Shown here in pieces: positions 12,377 to 22,688 of a stretch of DNA of 59,838 nucleotides; the stretch's first letter is position 1; each line of letters begins with the position of its first letter. The DNA lies in assembly GCA_017745595.1 (NCBI GenBank), contig WMBV01000032.1:1-59838 (forward strand), read 5' to 3'. The DNA is from Bordetella petrii. GTDB taxonomy: Bacteria > Pseudomonadota > Gammaproteobacteria > Burkholderiales > Burkholderiaceae_B. The notes under the pieces were generated by a model, which saw only the letters and a list, made by a program, of their open reading frames with translations, was not told the DNA's origin and made no database searches. A program made the position numbers and the translations under genes.

Positions 12377-13135
12377 ATGACGACAGTCTTCATTACCGGT
12401 GCATCCAGCGGCCTGGGCCGCGCCCTGGCCTGGCGCTATGCCCGCGCGGGGGCCACCCTGGGCCTGGTGGCGCGGCGCGGCGAAACCCTGCGCGCCCTGG
12501 CCGACGAACTGCCCGGCACGCATCGATGCTATGCGCTCGATGTGCGCGACCGCGCCGCCCTGCATGCGGCGGCCGGCGATTTCCTGGCGTGCTGCCAGGG
12601 CCGGGTCGACGTCGTGGTCGCCAGCGCCGGCATCAGCGCCGGCACCCTGACCGAACATACCGAAGACTTCCAGGTGTTCCAGGCCATCGTCCATACCAAC
12701 CTGCTTTCCACCGTGGCGACGTTCGAGCCCTTCATCGAGCCCATGCGGCGGGCCGGGGCAGGGCGCCTGGTGGGCGTCGCCAGCGTGGCCGGCATCCGCG
12801 GGCTGCCCGGCGCCGGCGCCTACAGCGCCTCGAAGGCGGCGGTCATCAGTTATTGCGAAAGCCTGAGGGTGGAACTGGCCGGCAGCGGGGTCAGGGTGGT
12901 GACGATTGCGCCGGGCTACATCAAGACCGCCATGACGGCGCACAACCCCTACGCCATGCCGTTCCTGATGGAAGCGGATGCCTTCGCCGCCCGCGCCCAG
13001 GCCGCCATTGCGCGGGGCGCTTCGTACACTGTCATTCCGTGGCAAATGGGCATCGTGGCCAAGCTGCTGCGCCTGCTGCCCAATACCCTGTACGACCGGG
13101 CCTTCCGCAACGCGCCGCGCAAGCCGCGCCGCTAG
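12377..13135 (+). CDS. Short-chain dehydrogenase/reductase (SDR) family oxidoreductase
   Basis: A 252-residue classical SDR. The nucleotide-binding glycine motif is TGASSGLGRALAWRYA, the structural N-A-G region appears as VASAGISAGTL, and the catalytic residues are Ser in VGVASVAG plus Y-x-x-x-K in GAYSASKAAVISY. The C-terminal tail IPWQMGIVAKLLRLLPNTLYDRAF suggests a membrane-touching helix, as in some lipid-acting SDRs. Substrate and cofactor preference cannot be told. Its stop codon overlaps the convergent histidine phosphatase gene by 4 bases. Confidence 0.88.
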   Translation: MTTVFITGASSGLGRALAWRYARAGATLGLVARRGETLRALADELPGTHRCYALDVRDRAALHAAAGDFLACCQGRVDVVVASAGISAGTLTEHTEDFQVFQAIVHTNLLSTVATFEPFIEPMRRAGAGRLVGVASVAGIRGLPGAGAYSASKAAVISYCESLRVELAGSGVRVVTIAPGYIKTAMTAHNPYAMPFLMEADAFAARAQAAIARGASYTVIPWQMGIVAKLLRLLPNTLYDRAFRNAPRKPRR

Positions 13136-13785
13136 GCCCGGTGCACAGACGCGTCGTCGCCGGCGTCGGCGGCGATATGCGCCACGTCGCCCCAGCCCAG
13201 CACCTGCCACTGGCGCCGTTCGGCCGCCACCCGGTTGATGCTGGCATTCAGCAGCGCGGCCTGCCGCGGCAGTTCCAGGCCCACGCCCGACGCATGCCGC
13301 CAGACGATGTCCAGCACCCCGCCGTGCGTCACCGCCAGCACGCGTTCGCCCGCGTGGCGCTCGGCCAGGTCTTCGATGGTGGCGACCACGCGCGCATGGA
13401 ATTGCCCCAGCGCTTCTCCGCCTTCTATCGGCCGCAGCGGATCGCGGCTTTTCCAGGCCGCCGCCGCTTCGGGGGCGAGCTCGTCGACGCGATCCAGGGC
13501 CAGGCCTTCCAGCACGCCGAAGCCGCGTTCGCGGATGCCGGGCTCGACCCGCACGCGCAGCCCCAACTGCTCGGAAATGGGCGTGGCGGTGTGGTGCGCC
13601 CGTTGCAGATCGCTGGTGTACAGCGCGGCAAAAGGCCGCTCGGCCGCTTCGTCGCGCAGGCGCGCCGCCAGCAGGGCGGCCTGCGAGCGGCCCGTGTCGT
13701 TCAGGGCGGTGTCTTGCCAGCCCTGCAGGCGGCGGTCGAAGTTCCAGGCCGTTTCGCCATGGCGGATAAACCAGATTTCAGTCAT
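13132..13785 (-). CDS. Histidine phosphatase family protein (GpmB/CobC-like)
   Basis: A 217-residue member of the phosphoglycerate-mutase-like superfamily. The phospho-accepting His lies in the N-terminal RHGETAWNFDRRLQGWQD, followed by the conserved Arg in LYTSDLQRAHHTA, the Glu of GIRERGFGVLEG and the second His in VLAVTHGGVLD. It most resembles cofactor-independent phosphatases rather than glycolytic mutase. The real substrate is unknown. It is a single gene, convergent with the SDR gene and divergent from the permease. Confidence 0.88.
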   Translation of the reverse strand: MTEIWFIRHGETAWNFDRRLQGWQDTALNDTGRSQAALLAARLRDEAAERPFAALYTSDLQRAHHTATPISEQLGLRVRVEPGIRERGFGVLEGLALDRVDELAPEAAAAWKSRDPLRPIEGGEALGQFHARVVATIEDLAERHAGERVLAVTHGGVLDIVWRHASGVGLELPRQAALLNASINRVAAERRQWQVLGWGDVAHIAADAGDDASVHRA

Positions 13786-13922
13786 GCAAGTATTCGGTGA
13801 GGATGTGGGTAAGAAGCGCCAGGCCGAAGATTAACGCGACCGGCGCCATCTTGCCGGCCGGGGCGCTCGCCCCTACACTTGCGCCCGCCATCCAATAATT
13901 CCTGTCCTACTCCGGGGATCCC

Positions 13923-15245
13923 ATGTCCAACTCTTATTTTCCACGCTGGAAACTGGCCGACGATACGGTGCCCGGCGCCATTATCGCGCCCGACGAGCGC
14001 CTGTCCTGGCCCAAGAACGTCGCCATGGGCGCCCAGCACGTGGTCGCCATGTTCGGCTCCACGGTGCTGGCGCCGCTGATCATGGGCTTCGATCCCAACG
14101 TCGCGATCCTGATGTCGGGCATCGGCACCCTGATCTTTTTCTTGTTCGTGGGGGGGCGCGTGCCCAGCTACCTGGGTTCCAGCTTCGCCTTCATCGGCGG
14201 GGTGGTGGCGGTAACCGGCTATGCGGGCGCCGGGCCCAACGCCAACATCGGCGTGGCCCTGGGGGCCATCATCGCATGCGGACTGGCCTACGCGCTGATC
14301 GGCGTGGTGGTGTGGCTGGCCAATGCGCGCGCCGGCGGCGGCGCCAACTGGATCGAAGCCCTGATGCCGCCGGTGGTTACCGGCGCGGTGGTGGCGGTCA
14401 TCGGCCTGAACCTGGCGCCCATCGCGGCCAAGGGCGCCATGGGCGCCTCGGGCTTCGACGCCACGATGGCCATCGTCACCATCCTGTGCGTGGGCGGCAT
14501 CGCGGTATACACCCGCGGCACGGTGCAGCGGCTGCTGATCCTGGTGGGCCTGCTGCTGGCCTGTGTGGTCTATGCCATTTGCGCCAACGGCCTGGGGCTG
14601 GGCAAGCCCATCGATTTTTCGGGGGTGGCCGCGGCGTCGTGGATCGGCATGCCGCAGTTCACGGCGCCAGTATTCCAGACCCAGGCCATGGGCCTGATCG
14701 TGCCGGTGGCCATCATCCTCGTGGCCGAGAACCTGGGCCACATCAAGGCCGTCAGCGCCATGACCGGCCAGAACCTCGACCGCTACCTGGGCCGGGCCTT
14801 CGTGGGCGACGGCGTGGCCACCATGGTGTCGGGGGCCGTGGGCGGCACGGGCGTCACCACCTACGCCGAAAACATCGGCGTCATGGCCGTCACCCGCATC
14901 TATTCCACCCTGGTCTTCGTGCTGGCGGCCGTCATCGCCATCGTGCTGGGCTTTTCGCCCAAATTCGGCGCCCTGATCCAGACCATCCCGGGCCCGGTGC
15001 TGGGCGGCATGTCGGTGGTGGTGTTCGGGCTGATCGCCGTCGCGGGCGCGCGCATCTGGGTGGTAAACCAGGTCGACTTCAGCGACAACCGCAACCTGAT
15101 CGTGGCCGCCGTCACGCTGGTGCTGGGCGCGGGCGACTTCACCGTCGCCCTGGGCAGCTTCACCCTGGGCGGCATCGGCACCGCCACCTTCGGGGCCATC
15201 ATTCTGTACGCGCTGCTCCAGCGCAGCGGCCGCCGCGTCATCTGA
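13923..15245 (+). CDS. uraA: NCS2 family uracil/xanthine permease (UraA-like)
   Basis: A 440-residue inner-membrane protein with about 12-14 hydrophobic segments. Features of the nucleobase-cation symporter-2 family include the start FPRWKLADDTVPGAIIAPDE, NVAMGAQHVVAMFGSTVLAP, the VPSYLGSSFAFIGG segment, the VAENLGHIKAV motif with its substrate-binding Glu, and GGTGVTTYAENIG. The E-N-L-G-H-I-K motif favours uracil over purines, but substrate is an inference. A palindromic repeat pair lies directly downstream. Confidence 0.85.
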   Translation: MSNSYFPRWKLADDTVPGAIIAPDERLSWPKNVAMGAQHVVAMFGSTVLAPLIMGFDPNVAILMSGIGTLIFFLFVGGRVPSYLGSSFAFIGGVVAVTGYAGAGPNANIGVALGAIIACGLAYALIGVVVWLANARAGGGANWIEALMPPVVTGAVVAVIGLNLAPIAAKGAMGASGFDATMAIVTILCVGGIAVYTRGTVQRLLILVGLLLACVVYAICANGLGLGKPIDFSGVAAASWIGMPQFTAPVFQTQAMGLIVPVAIILVAENLGHIKAVSAMTGQNLDRYLGRAFVGDGVATMVSGAVGGTGVTTYAENIGVMAVTRIYSTLVFVLAAVIAIVLGFSPKFGALIQTIPGPVLGGMSVVVFGLIAVAGARIWVVNQVDFSDNRNLIVAAVTLVLGAGDFTVALGSFTLGGIGTATFGAIILYALLQRSGRRVI

Positions 15246-15269
15246 GCGTCTTGGAGCCGGGTGGGGCCA

Positions 15270-15360
15270 GGTGTCTGACTCCCGCAGGGTGTCAGACACC
15301 GCAAGGTAGCCTGGCCGGCCGCGCGCTTCGGTGTCTGACACCCTGCGGGAGTCAGACACC
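15270..15360. repeat. Palindromic repeat pair, copy 3
   Basis: Two perfect family members, 15270-15300 and 15330-15360, in opposite orientation, so the whole 91-bp unit is itself an inverted repeat with a 29-base spacer. Each arm has a 10-bp stem GGTGTCTGAC/GTCAGACACC. It lies 25 bases after the permease stop and may mark the end of that transcript. Confidence 0.93.
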
Positions 15361-15455
15361 TTGTATTCGTGGCGGCACCTTGTATCGTGGCGGCTGACTC
15401 GTCAACAGCCCGGTACTGCGCTTAACTGCAATCAAATGACGGTTTCCTGAACGGC

Positions 15456-15484
15456 TTGCAATTCCTGCGGATTTTGACCACAAT
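15456..15484 (+). promoter_or_regulatory. Possible promoter upstream of the greA leader
   Basis: TTGCAA (15456-15461) and CACAAT (15479-15484) are 17 bases apart, a fair sigma-70-type match. It would give a leader of about 255 bases before greA that contains two terminator-like hairpins. The 15361-15455 stretch before it shows nothing recognisable. Confidence 0.4.
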
Positions 15485-15497
15485 GGGGTCTTGCTTG

Positions 15498-15530
15498 CCC
15501 CGGTTCCGACCCGAGCCGGGGTTTTGTTTT
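15498..15530 (+). terminator. Terminator-like hairpin in the greA upstream region
   Basis: Stem CCCCGGTTC / GAGCCGGGG (9 bp, one G-U pair) with a CGACCC loop, followed by TTTTGTTTT. It lies a few bases after the probable promoter, so it may terminate most transcripts early as an attenuator. Confidence 0.7.
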
Positions 15531-15699
15531 GGTCGCAGCCTAGCCGGTGTCCCGGACGCAGGCCGATCAGAGCGGATGGTCGGGAACCACTGAAATTCGG
15601 GTCCGGCTTCGTTCCCGCCTGTTCGACCCTACGCCCGTTACACCGGCCTGCTTCCGCCACGGCGGCGCAGGCCGCACGCCTGACTGCGACCTTTTACCG

Positions 15700-15733
15700 A
15701 AACGCTCCATTCGGGGCGTTTTCTACTTTTTGT
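15700..15733 (+). terminator. Terminator-like hairpin directly before the greA ribosome binding site
   Basis: Stem AAACGCTCC / GGGGCGTTT (9 bp, one G-U pair) with an ATTC loop, followed by a T-rich run up to 15733. It ends only about 12 bases before the greA ATG, so it cannot simply terminate the upstream gene. It looks like a leader attenuator. Confidence 0.72.
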
Positions 15734-15745
15734 TTGGGAAACGAC

Positions 15746-16222
15746 ATGTCTGCCATTCCTTTGACCGCGCGCGGGGCCGAGCGCTTGCAGGCCGAGCTGC
15801 ATCGCCTGAAAACCATCGAGCGCCCGGCCGTGATCAACGCCATCGCCGAGGCCCGTGCCCAGGGCGATCTGTCGGAAAATGCCGAATACGATGCCGCCCG
15901 TGAACGCCAGGGCTTCATCGAAGGCCGCATTTCCGAACTCGAGGGCACGCTTTCCAACGCCCACATCATCGATCCCACCGCGCTCGACGCCGAGGGCCGC
16001 GCCGTCTTCGGCGCCACCGTCGAAATCGAAGACCTGAATTCTGGCGACCGCCTGTCGTACCAGATCGTCGGCGACGTCGAAGCCGACATCAAGTCGAACC
16101 TGATCTCGGTGTCCAGCCCCGTGGCGCGTGCCCTGATCGGCAAGTCCGAGGGCGATGTGGTCGAAGTGAAGGCGCCGTCGGGCGTGCGCGAGTACGAAGT
16201 CCTGGGCGTCCGTTACATCTGA
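15746..16222 (+). CDS. greA: Transcription elongation factor GreA
   Basis: A 158-residue GreA, the RNA-polymerase secondary-channel factor that triggers cleavage of backtracked RNA. The N-terminal coiled coil starts IPLTARGAERLQAELHRLK and its tip carries the two acidic residues in LSENAEYDAARERQGFIEGRI. The C-terminal FKBP-like domain ends SGVREYEVLGVRYI. The start at 15746 matches family N-termini; the frame is open upstream to 15491 but that part does not look like GreA. A GGGAA precedes the ATG. The leader holds two terminator-like hairpins. Confidence 0.96.
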   Translation: MSAIPLTARGAERLQAELHRLKTIERPAVINAIAEARAQGDLSENAEYDAARERQGFIEGRISELEGTLSNAHIIDPTALDAEGRAVFGATVEIEDLNSGDRLSYQIVGDVEADIKSNLISVSSPVARALIGKSEGDVVEVKAPSGVREYEVLGVRYI

Positions 16223-16254
16223 ACCGACGCCGCCGCCCCCCGGGAACACTAACG

Positions 16255-16692
16255 ATGCCCGACTTTGCCCGTATCCTGGTCCGCCTGATCGCGGCGCTAT
16301 GGTGCGGTGCGCTCTGGAGCATCGGCGCGCTCGTCGCGCCGGCCTTGTTTTCCTTGCTGGATGCCGCCGACGCGGCCAAGGTTGTTGCCCTGCTGTTCCG
16401 GGTGCTCGCCATGGGCGGGCTGGGGGGCGCGGTATTTATGCTGATTCTCGACCGCCTGGCGCATGGCCAGGCGTTGCAAGGGCCCGGGCGCCGCACCGTC
16501 TTGCTGATGACGGTGGGCACAGGCATCGGGTATTTCGGGCTGAAGCCCCTGATGGACTACGGCCGGGCGCTGGCCGCGGCCGGGCAGGCCGTGCCGGGCT
16601 GGGCCGACCCGGGCCTGCTGCACAACGTGTCCGGCGGTATTTACTTCTTGGTGGCCTTGGCGGCCCTGCGGCTGGTGGCCGCGGTGCGCTGA
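16255..16692 (+). CDS. DUF4149 domain membrane protein
   Basis: A 145-residue integral membrane protein with four predicted helices, starting MPDFARILVRLIAALWCGAL and carrying APALFSLLDAADAAKVV and [19 protein letters not shown]. This pattern matches DUF4149, whose role is unknown. It lies 32 bases after greA and probably shares its transcript. Its last 52 bases overlap, on the opposite strand, the coding end of yhbY. Confidence 0.8.
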   Translation: MPDFARILVRLIAALWCGALWSIGALVAPALFSLLDAADAAKVVALLFRVLAMGGLGGAVFMLILDRLAHGQALQGPGRRTVLLMTVGTGIGYFGLKPLMDYGRALAAAGQAVPGWADPGLLHNVSGGIYFLVALAALRLVAAVR

Positions 16693-17249
16693 AGGCCGCC
16701 CCGCGCGCCCGCGCGCAGGCTCAGCGCGCTGCCGGCGCGGCGCGGAATGCCATGCGGCGTCGCGGCGGTTTTCTTGTTGGTGGGGCGTGCCGGGCGGCCG
16801 GCCTGGTTCAGGCTGCCGCGGGCCGGTTTGGCCGGTTCGGCGGCGGCTTTGCGGGGCGCCGAGCGCGGCTTGGCCAGGGTCTTGCCCTCGGCGGCCATTT
16901 TCTTGGGCGTATGGGGTTCGGACGGCTTGCGGCGGACGGGCGCGCCCTCGGCGGTCGGCGGGGCCACATTGCCCGGCAGCGGCCGGAATAGAATGAAAAT
17001 CTTGCCCAGGTGGTGCACCGGCGCGCACGACAGGGTATCGCAAATGGCTGCCAGCATGGCCTCGCGCTCGTCGCGGTCGTTGCCGCCGGCGCGGACCTTG
17101 ATCAACCCATGAGAAGCCAGGGCGCGGTCGATTTCTTTCAGGACCGCGTCGGTCAGCCCGTTGTCGCCGATGAGGACAACCGGGCGCAACGGGTGGGCGG
17201 CCGAGCGCAAATCGCTGCGCTCGCGTGAGGTGAGTTCTAATATAGGCAT
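16641..17249 (-). CDS. yhbY: YhbY-like CRM-domain RNA-binding protein with long basic tail
   Basis: A 202-residue protein. Residues 1-95 form a CRM domain (YhbY), a pre-50S ribosome-associated RNA-binding fold, with the [19 protein letters not shown] segment that includes a variant of the family G-x-x-G loop. Residues ~100-202 are a low-complexity Lys/Ala/Pro/Arg tail absent from the ~97-residue E. coli protein. I chose the ATG at 17249 ([19 protein letters not shown]); the frame continues upstream but would run antisense through rlmE. Head-to-head with rlmE (18-base gap), so the two share a very short promoter region. Confidence 0.85.
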   Translation of the reverse strand: MPILELTSRERSDLRSAAHPLRPVVLIGDNGLTDAVLKEIDRALASHGLIKVRAGGNDRDEREAMLAAICDTLSCAPVHHLGKIFILFRPLPGNVAPPTAEGAPVRRKPSEPHTPKKMAAEGKTLAKPRSAPRKAAAEPAKPARGSLNQAGRPARPTNKKTAATPHGIPRRAGSALSLRAGARGGLQRTAATSRRAAKATKK

Positions 17250-17267
17250 GCGTGGAATTGTACGGTA

Positions 17268-17900
17268 ATGGCCAAAAAGAAATTCTCTAAAGACTGGATT
17301 CACCAGCACATCAACGATCCCTATGTGAAGCTGGCGCAACAAAAGGGCTACCGGGCCCGCGCCGCCTTCAAATTGCTCGAGATCCTCGATACCGAAAAAC
17401 TGCTGCGCCGCGGCGATGTCGTGGTCGACCTGGGCTCGGCCCCGGGCAGCTGGTCGCAGGTGGCGCGCGAGCGCCTGGCCGGCCCCGGCGGGGCGGTCGA
17501 CGGCCGCATCATTGCCCTGGACCTGCTGCCCATGGAACCCGTCGCCGGGGTCGAGTTCATCCAGGGCGATTTCCGCGACGACGCGGTTTTGCAACAGTTG
17601 CAAGAAATGGTGGGCGACCAGGCGGTAGATCTTGTAATTTCCGACATGGCCCCCAACTTGTCCGGGGTCGGTGTCGCCGATTCGGCCCGCATCCAGCACG
17701 TATGCGAGCTGGCCCTGGACTTCGCCTGCAATCATCTCAAGCCCGACGGGGCGCTGATCGTCAAGGCTTTTCACGGCAGCGGGTTTTCGCAGATCGTGCA
17801 AGCCTTCAAGCAGCGCTTCAAGCGGGTGGTCGAACGCAAGCCGAAGGCCTCGCGAGACAAGTCTTCCGAAACCTTCCTGGTGGCGCGCGACCTGAAATAA
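17268..17900 (+). CDS. rlmE: 23S rRNA 2'-O-methyltransferase RlmE (FtsJ/RrmJ)
   Basis: A 210-residue SAM-dependent methyltransferase that modifies U2552 of 23S rRNA in the 50S subunit. The K-D-K-E catalytic set is visible: Lys in [11 protein letters not shown], Asp in [12 protein letters not shown], Lys in [12 protein letters not shown] and Glu in [12 protein letters not shown]. The SAM-binding loop is [15 protein letters not shown]. The conserved neighbour ftsH follows after 202 bases, as in E. coli. Confidence 0.97.
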   Translation: MAKKKFSKDWIHQHINDPYVKLAQQKGYRARAAFKLLEILDTEKLLRRGDVVVDLGSAPGSWSQVARERLAGPGGAVDGRIIALDLLPMEPVAGVEFIQGDFRDDAVLQQLQEMVGDQAVDLVISDMAPNLSGVGVADSARIQHVCELALDFACNHLKPDGALIVKAFHGSGFSQIVQAFKQRFKRVVERKPKASRDKSSETFLVARDLK

Positions 17901-18032
17901 AAACCCGGTGCCTGGCACCGCCGGATCTTCAACCTCTTCCTGTCGAGGCCCAGCACTTCCCAGTTCGAATATGTATCAGGCGCCCTTGCCGGCGCTCAGA
18001 CGGAATCTGCCCCGACAGGGTAGAATGAACTA

Positions 18033-18059
18033 TTGACATACTTGTGACTGTGCCATATG
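18033..18059 (+). promoter_or_regulatory. Possible ftsH promoter
   Basis: A perfect TTGACA (18033-18038) is followed by a weak -10 region around CATATG (18054-18059), with a short 15-base spacer. The location 44-70 bases before ftsH fits, but the -10 is poor. A GGTGCC/GGCACC hairpin without a T run lies upstream at 17906-17920, after rlmE. Confidence 0.35.
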
Positions 18060-18102
18060 CGCGGGGCGGTCGCCGGTCGGAATCGAAAGCAGGAGATCGA
18101 CC

Positions 18103-19989
<1,887 letters not shown>

Positions 19990-20082
19990 AGTGAAAGTCT
20001 CACCCCCGATGCGCTACGCGCCTCCCCCTCAAGGGGGCGACGCTGGCGGACCGGCAAAGCCGGCTCCGCAGCGTCCCCGACC
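19990..20082. repeat. GC-rich stop-codon-adjacent repeat, copy A
   Basis: A ~90-bp element starting right after the ftsH stop (AGTGAAAGTCTCACCCCCGA) and containing CTCCCCCTCAAGGGGGCGAC and CGGACCGGCAAAGCCGG. A close copy, reverse complemented, sits at 37973-38064, where it also begins directly at a stop codon. It contains short hairpins (CCCCCT/AGGGGG and CCGGC/GCCGG). Confidence 0.88.
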
Positions 20083-20152
20083 TGTCTGCACCGCCTTCAT
20101 CCCTGGGCGGGTCGCGCGGCGCTCGGTGAAACACTGACACCAGTCTTCCTAC

Positions 20153-20995
20153 ATGGCCAACACCTTTTTGTGCGGGCGCTTCGAGTTCGATCTCGAGCGC
20201 CCGCTCGTCATGGGCATCGTCAACATCACGCCCGACTCGTTTTCCGACGGCGGGCAGCATGCCGACACCGATGCGGCCGTGCGGCATGCGCGCCGCCTGG
20301 TCGACGAGGGCGCGCACATTCTCGACCTGGGCGGCGAATCCACCCGGCCGGGCGCCGCGCCGGTGTCCGCGCAAGACGAACTGGCGCGCCTGCTGCCCGT
20401 CATCGAGGCCCTGCGCGATTGCGGCGTGCCGCTGTCCATCGACACCTTCAAGCCCGACGTCATGCGCGCGGTGCTGGATGCGGGCGCCGACATGATCAAC
20501 GACATCTACGGATTCCGCCAGCCCGGGGCCATCGAGGCCGTGGCGCCGTCGCGCTGCGGGGTGTGCGTGATGCACATGAAAGGCGAGCCGGGCACCATGC
20601 AGCAGGCCCCCGAATACGCCGACCTGCTGGGCGAGATCAGCGTCTTCCTGGGCGCGCGCGCCCAGCGCCTGCGCGCCGCCTGGGTCGACCCGCGCCGCAT
20701 CGTGCTCGATCCCGGTTTCGGCTTCGGCAAGACGGCCGACCACAATTACCAGCTGCTGCGCAGGCTGGCCAGCCTGCGGGTGTCCAGCTACCCGCTGCTG
20801 ACCGGGCTGTCGCGCAAATCCATGATCGGCGATGCCACCGGCAAGCCGGTTTCCGAACGCCTGGCCGGCAGCATCGCCGGCGCGCTGGCTTGCGTGGCGC
20901 GGGGGGCCTCGATCGTGCGCGTGCACGACGTGGCGGCCACCATCGACGCCTTGAAGGTCTGGCAGGCTGCAGAACAAGGAGCCCTACGAACATGA
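20153..20995 (+). CDS. folP: Dihydropteroate synthase
   Basis: A 280-residue folate-synthesis enzyme that joins p-aminobenzoate to dihydropterin pyrophosphate; target of sulfonamides. Both family signatures are present: [16 protein letters not shown] near residue 20 and [16 protein letters not shown] near residue 60. The pterin-binding region [19 protein letters not shown] and the late GLSRKSMIG are also intact. The stop codon overlaps the glmM start (ATGA), so the pair is translationally coupled, as in E. coli. Confidence 0.97.
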   Translation: MANTFLCGRFEFDLERPLVMGIVNITPDSFSDGGQHADTDAAVRHARRLVDEGAHILDLGGESTRPGAAPVSAQDELARLLPVIEALRDCGVPLSIDTFKPDVMRAVLDAGADMINDIYGFRQPGAIEAVAPSRCGVCVMHMKGEPGTMQQAPEYADLLGEISVFLGARAQRLRAAWVDPRRIVLDPGFGFGKTADHNYQLLRRLASLRVSSYPLLTGLSRKSMIGDATGKPVSERLAGSIAGALACVARGASIVRVHDVAATIDALKVWQAAEQGALRT

Positions 20996-22335
20996 CCCAA
21001 CGCAAATATTTCGGAACCGACGGCGTGCGCGGCGAGGTCGGCGGCGAAGTCATCAACGCCGAGTTTGCCCTGCGCCTGGGCTACGCCGCCGGCCGCGTGC
21101 TGGCGCGCCAGCACGCCGGGCGCGGCGGCAGCCGCCCGCAGGTGGTCATCGGCAAAGACACGCGCATTTCGGGCTATATGCTCGAATCCGCCCTGGAAGC
21201 CGGCCTGTCGGCGGCGGGCATCGACGTGCTGCTGGCCGGCCCGGTGCCCACCCCGGCCGTGGCCTACCTGACCCGCGCGCTGCGCCTGGTGGCCGGCATC
21301 GTCATCAGCGCGTCGCACAATCCCTACCAAGACAACGGCATCAAGTTCTTTTCGGCCCAGGGCATGAAGCTGCCCGACGAAACCGAGGCCGCGATCGAGG
21401 CCGCCCTGCACGAGCCCCTGGGCTGCGTGGGCTCCGAGGCGCTGGGGCGCGCGCGCCGCATGCAAGACTCGCAGGGCCGCTATATCGAATTCTGCAAAAG
21501 CACCTTCCCCAACGATCTCGACCTGAACGGCGTCAAGATCGTGGTCGACGCCGCCCATGGCGCCGCCTACAACGTGGCGCCGCACGTCTTCCGCGAACTG
21601 GGGGCCGAGGTGCGCGCCATCGGGGTATCGCCCGACGGTTTCAACATCAACAAGGGGGTGGGCGCGCTATACCCCGAATCCCTGGCGCGGGCCGTCCGCG
21701 AGCACGGCGCCCACCTGGGCATCGCCCTGGACGGCGATGCCGATCGCCTGCAGATGGTCGACGCCTCGGGCCGCATCTACAACGGCGACGAACTGCTCTA
21801 TGCCATCGTGCGCGAGCGCATGACCCGCGGCCCGGTGGCCGGCGTGGTCGGCACCCTGATGACCAACTACGGCTTCGAATTGCAGATGCAGCGCCTGGGG
21901 GTGGGATTCGAGCGCGCCAAGGTGGGCGACCGCTACGTGCTCGAGCAGATGCAGGCGCGCGGCTGGCTGTATGGCGGCGAAAGCTCGGGCCACCTGATCT
22001 GCCTCGACTGCCACACCACCGGCGACGGCATCATCGCCGCGCTGCAGGTCCTGACGGCGCTGCGCCACAACGATACGTCGCTGGCCGACTGGCTGGGCGA
22101 CCTGCGCATGTACCCGCAAAAAATGATCAACGTGCCGCTGGCGGCGGGTACCGACTGGAAGTCCCACGCCGGCCTGACCGCCGCCACGCAGGCGGTCGAG
22201 GCCGAATTGGCCGGGCGGGGCCGGGTGCTCATCCGCGCCTCGGGCACCGAACCCAAGCTGCGCCTGATGGTCGAAGCCGAAGAGGCCGGCCTGGCCGCCG
22301 CCTGCGCCGAAAAGCTGGCCGCCAGCCTGGCCTGA
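20992..22335 (+). CDS. glmM: Phosphoglucosamine mutase
   Basis: A 447-residue enzyme converting glucosamine-6-phosphate to glucosamine-1-phosphate for peptidoglycan and LPS (and UDP-GlcNAc used by the bps locus in this window). Domains in order: N-terminal [14 protein letters not shown]; the phosphoserine loop [19 protein letters not shown]; the metal loop [12 protein letters not shown]; the sugar loop GGESSGHLI; and the phosphate loop [15 protein letters not shown]. Start chosen at the ATG overlapping the folP stop. Confidence 0.97.
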   Translation: MTQRKYFGTDGVRGEVGGEVINAEFALRLGYAAGRVLARQHAGRGGSRPQVVIGKDTRISGYMLESALEAGLSAAGIDVLLAGPVPTPAVAYLTRALRLVAGIVISASHNPYQDNGIKFFSAQGMKLPDETEAAIEAALHEPLGCVGSEALGRARRMQDSQGRYIEFCKSTFPNDLDLNGVKIVVDAAHGAAYNVAPHVFRELGAEVRAIGVSPDGFNINKGVGALYPESLARAVREHGAHLGIALDGDADRLQMVDASGRIYNGDELLYAIVRERMTRGPVAGVVGTLMTNYGFELQMQRLGVGFERAKVGDRYVLEQMQARGWLYGGESSGHLICLDCHTTGDGIIAALQVLTALRHNDTSLADWLGDLRMYPQKMINVPLAAGTDWKSHAGLTAATQAVEAELAGRGRVLIRASGTEPKLRLMVEAEEAGLAAACAEKLAASLA

Positions 22336-22392
22336 GGTGAACGTCCAGCCCCGAAAGCGTTGCACGCTTCTTCCGGATTCCGCCCGGGATCA

Positions 22393-22484
22393 GGTGTCTG
22401 ACTCCCGCAGGGTGTCAGACACCGCCGCGTGGATATAGCCGCAGCTCACAGCGATGTCAGGCACCCTGGCGGGAGCCAGACACC
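22393..22484. repeat. Palindromic repeat pair, copy 4
   Basis: Arms at 22393-22423 (standard form) and 22453-22484 (diverged, with CCCTGGCGGGAGCC in the centre). A third degenerate half-arm (ATATCAGACACCGTAGCGG) follows near 22503. The pair lies 58 bases after glmM and ends the ftsH-folP-glmM block. The rest of the 353-base gap holds a Pho-box-like site for olsB. Confidence 0.88.
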
Positions 22485-22616
22485 TGACGCGCAGCGCAAC
22501 AGATATCAGACACCGTAGCGGCCCACCCATCCGACATGGCAATTCCCCTGTCTGCCTCACTTTGAATCAATTAGAAGCAAATTGAAGTGTTTGGGTTGGG
22601 CGTAAACTTCATGGTC

Positions 22617-22634
22617 ATGTCACATTTTCGTCAG
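22617..22634 (+). promoter_or_regulatory. Pho-box-like site upstream of olsB
   Basis: ATGTCAC ATTT TCGTCAG: two 7-base half-sites with T/C-GTCA cores exactly 11 bases apart, the spacing of PhoB boxes. It lies 55 bases before the olsB ATG. It overlaps a palindrome (GTCAGATATCTGAC, 22630-22643). The half-sites deviate from CTGTCAT at the first base, so this is the weakest of the three Pho-box candidates. Confidence 0.5.
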
Positions 22635-22688
22635 ATATCTGACACATCCGGTCTCCACACTGTCGGCATACTCTAGGAGTTCCGCGTA

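Noticed and set aside
13782-15359. 525-codon frame antisense to the nucleobase permease
   Set aside because: Translation is a His/Asp/Gly/Gln-rich shadow; the permease has intact family motifs.
19990-20152. ftsH-folP gap as a possible small RNA gene
   Set aside because: The hairpins belong to the repeated element found again at 37973-38064, and no promoter or T-run terminator is seen.
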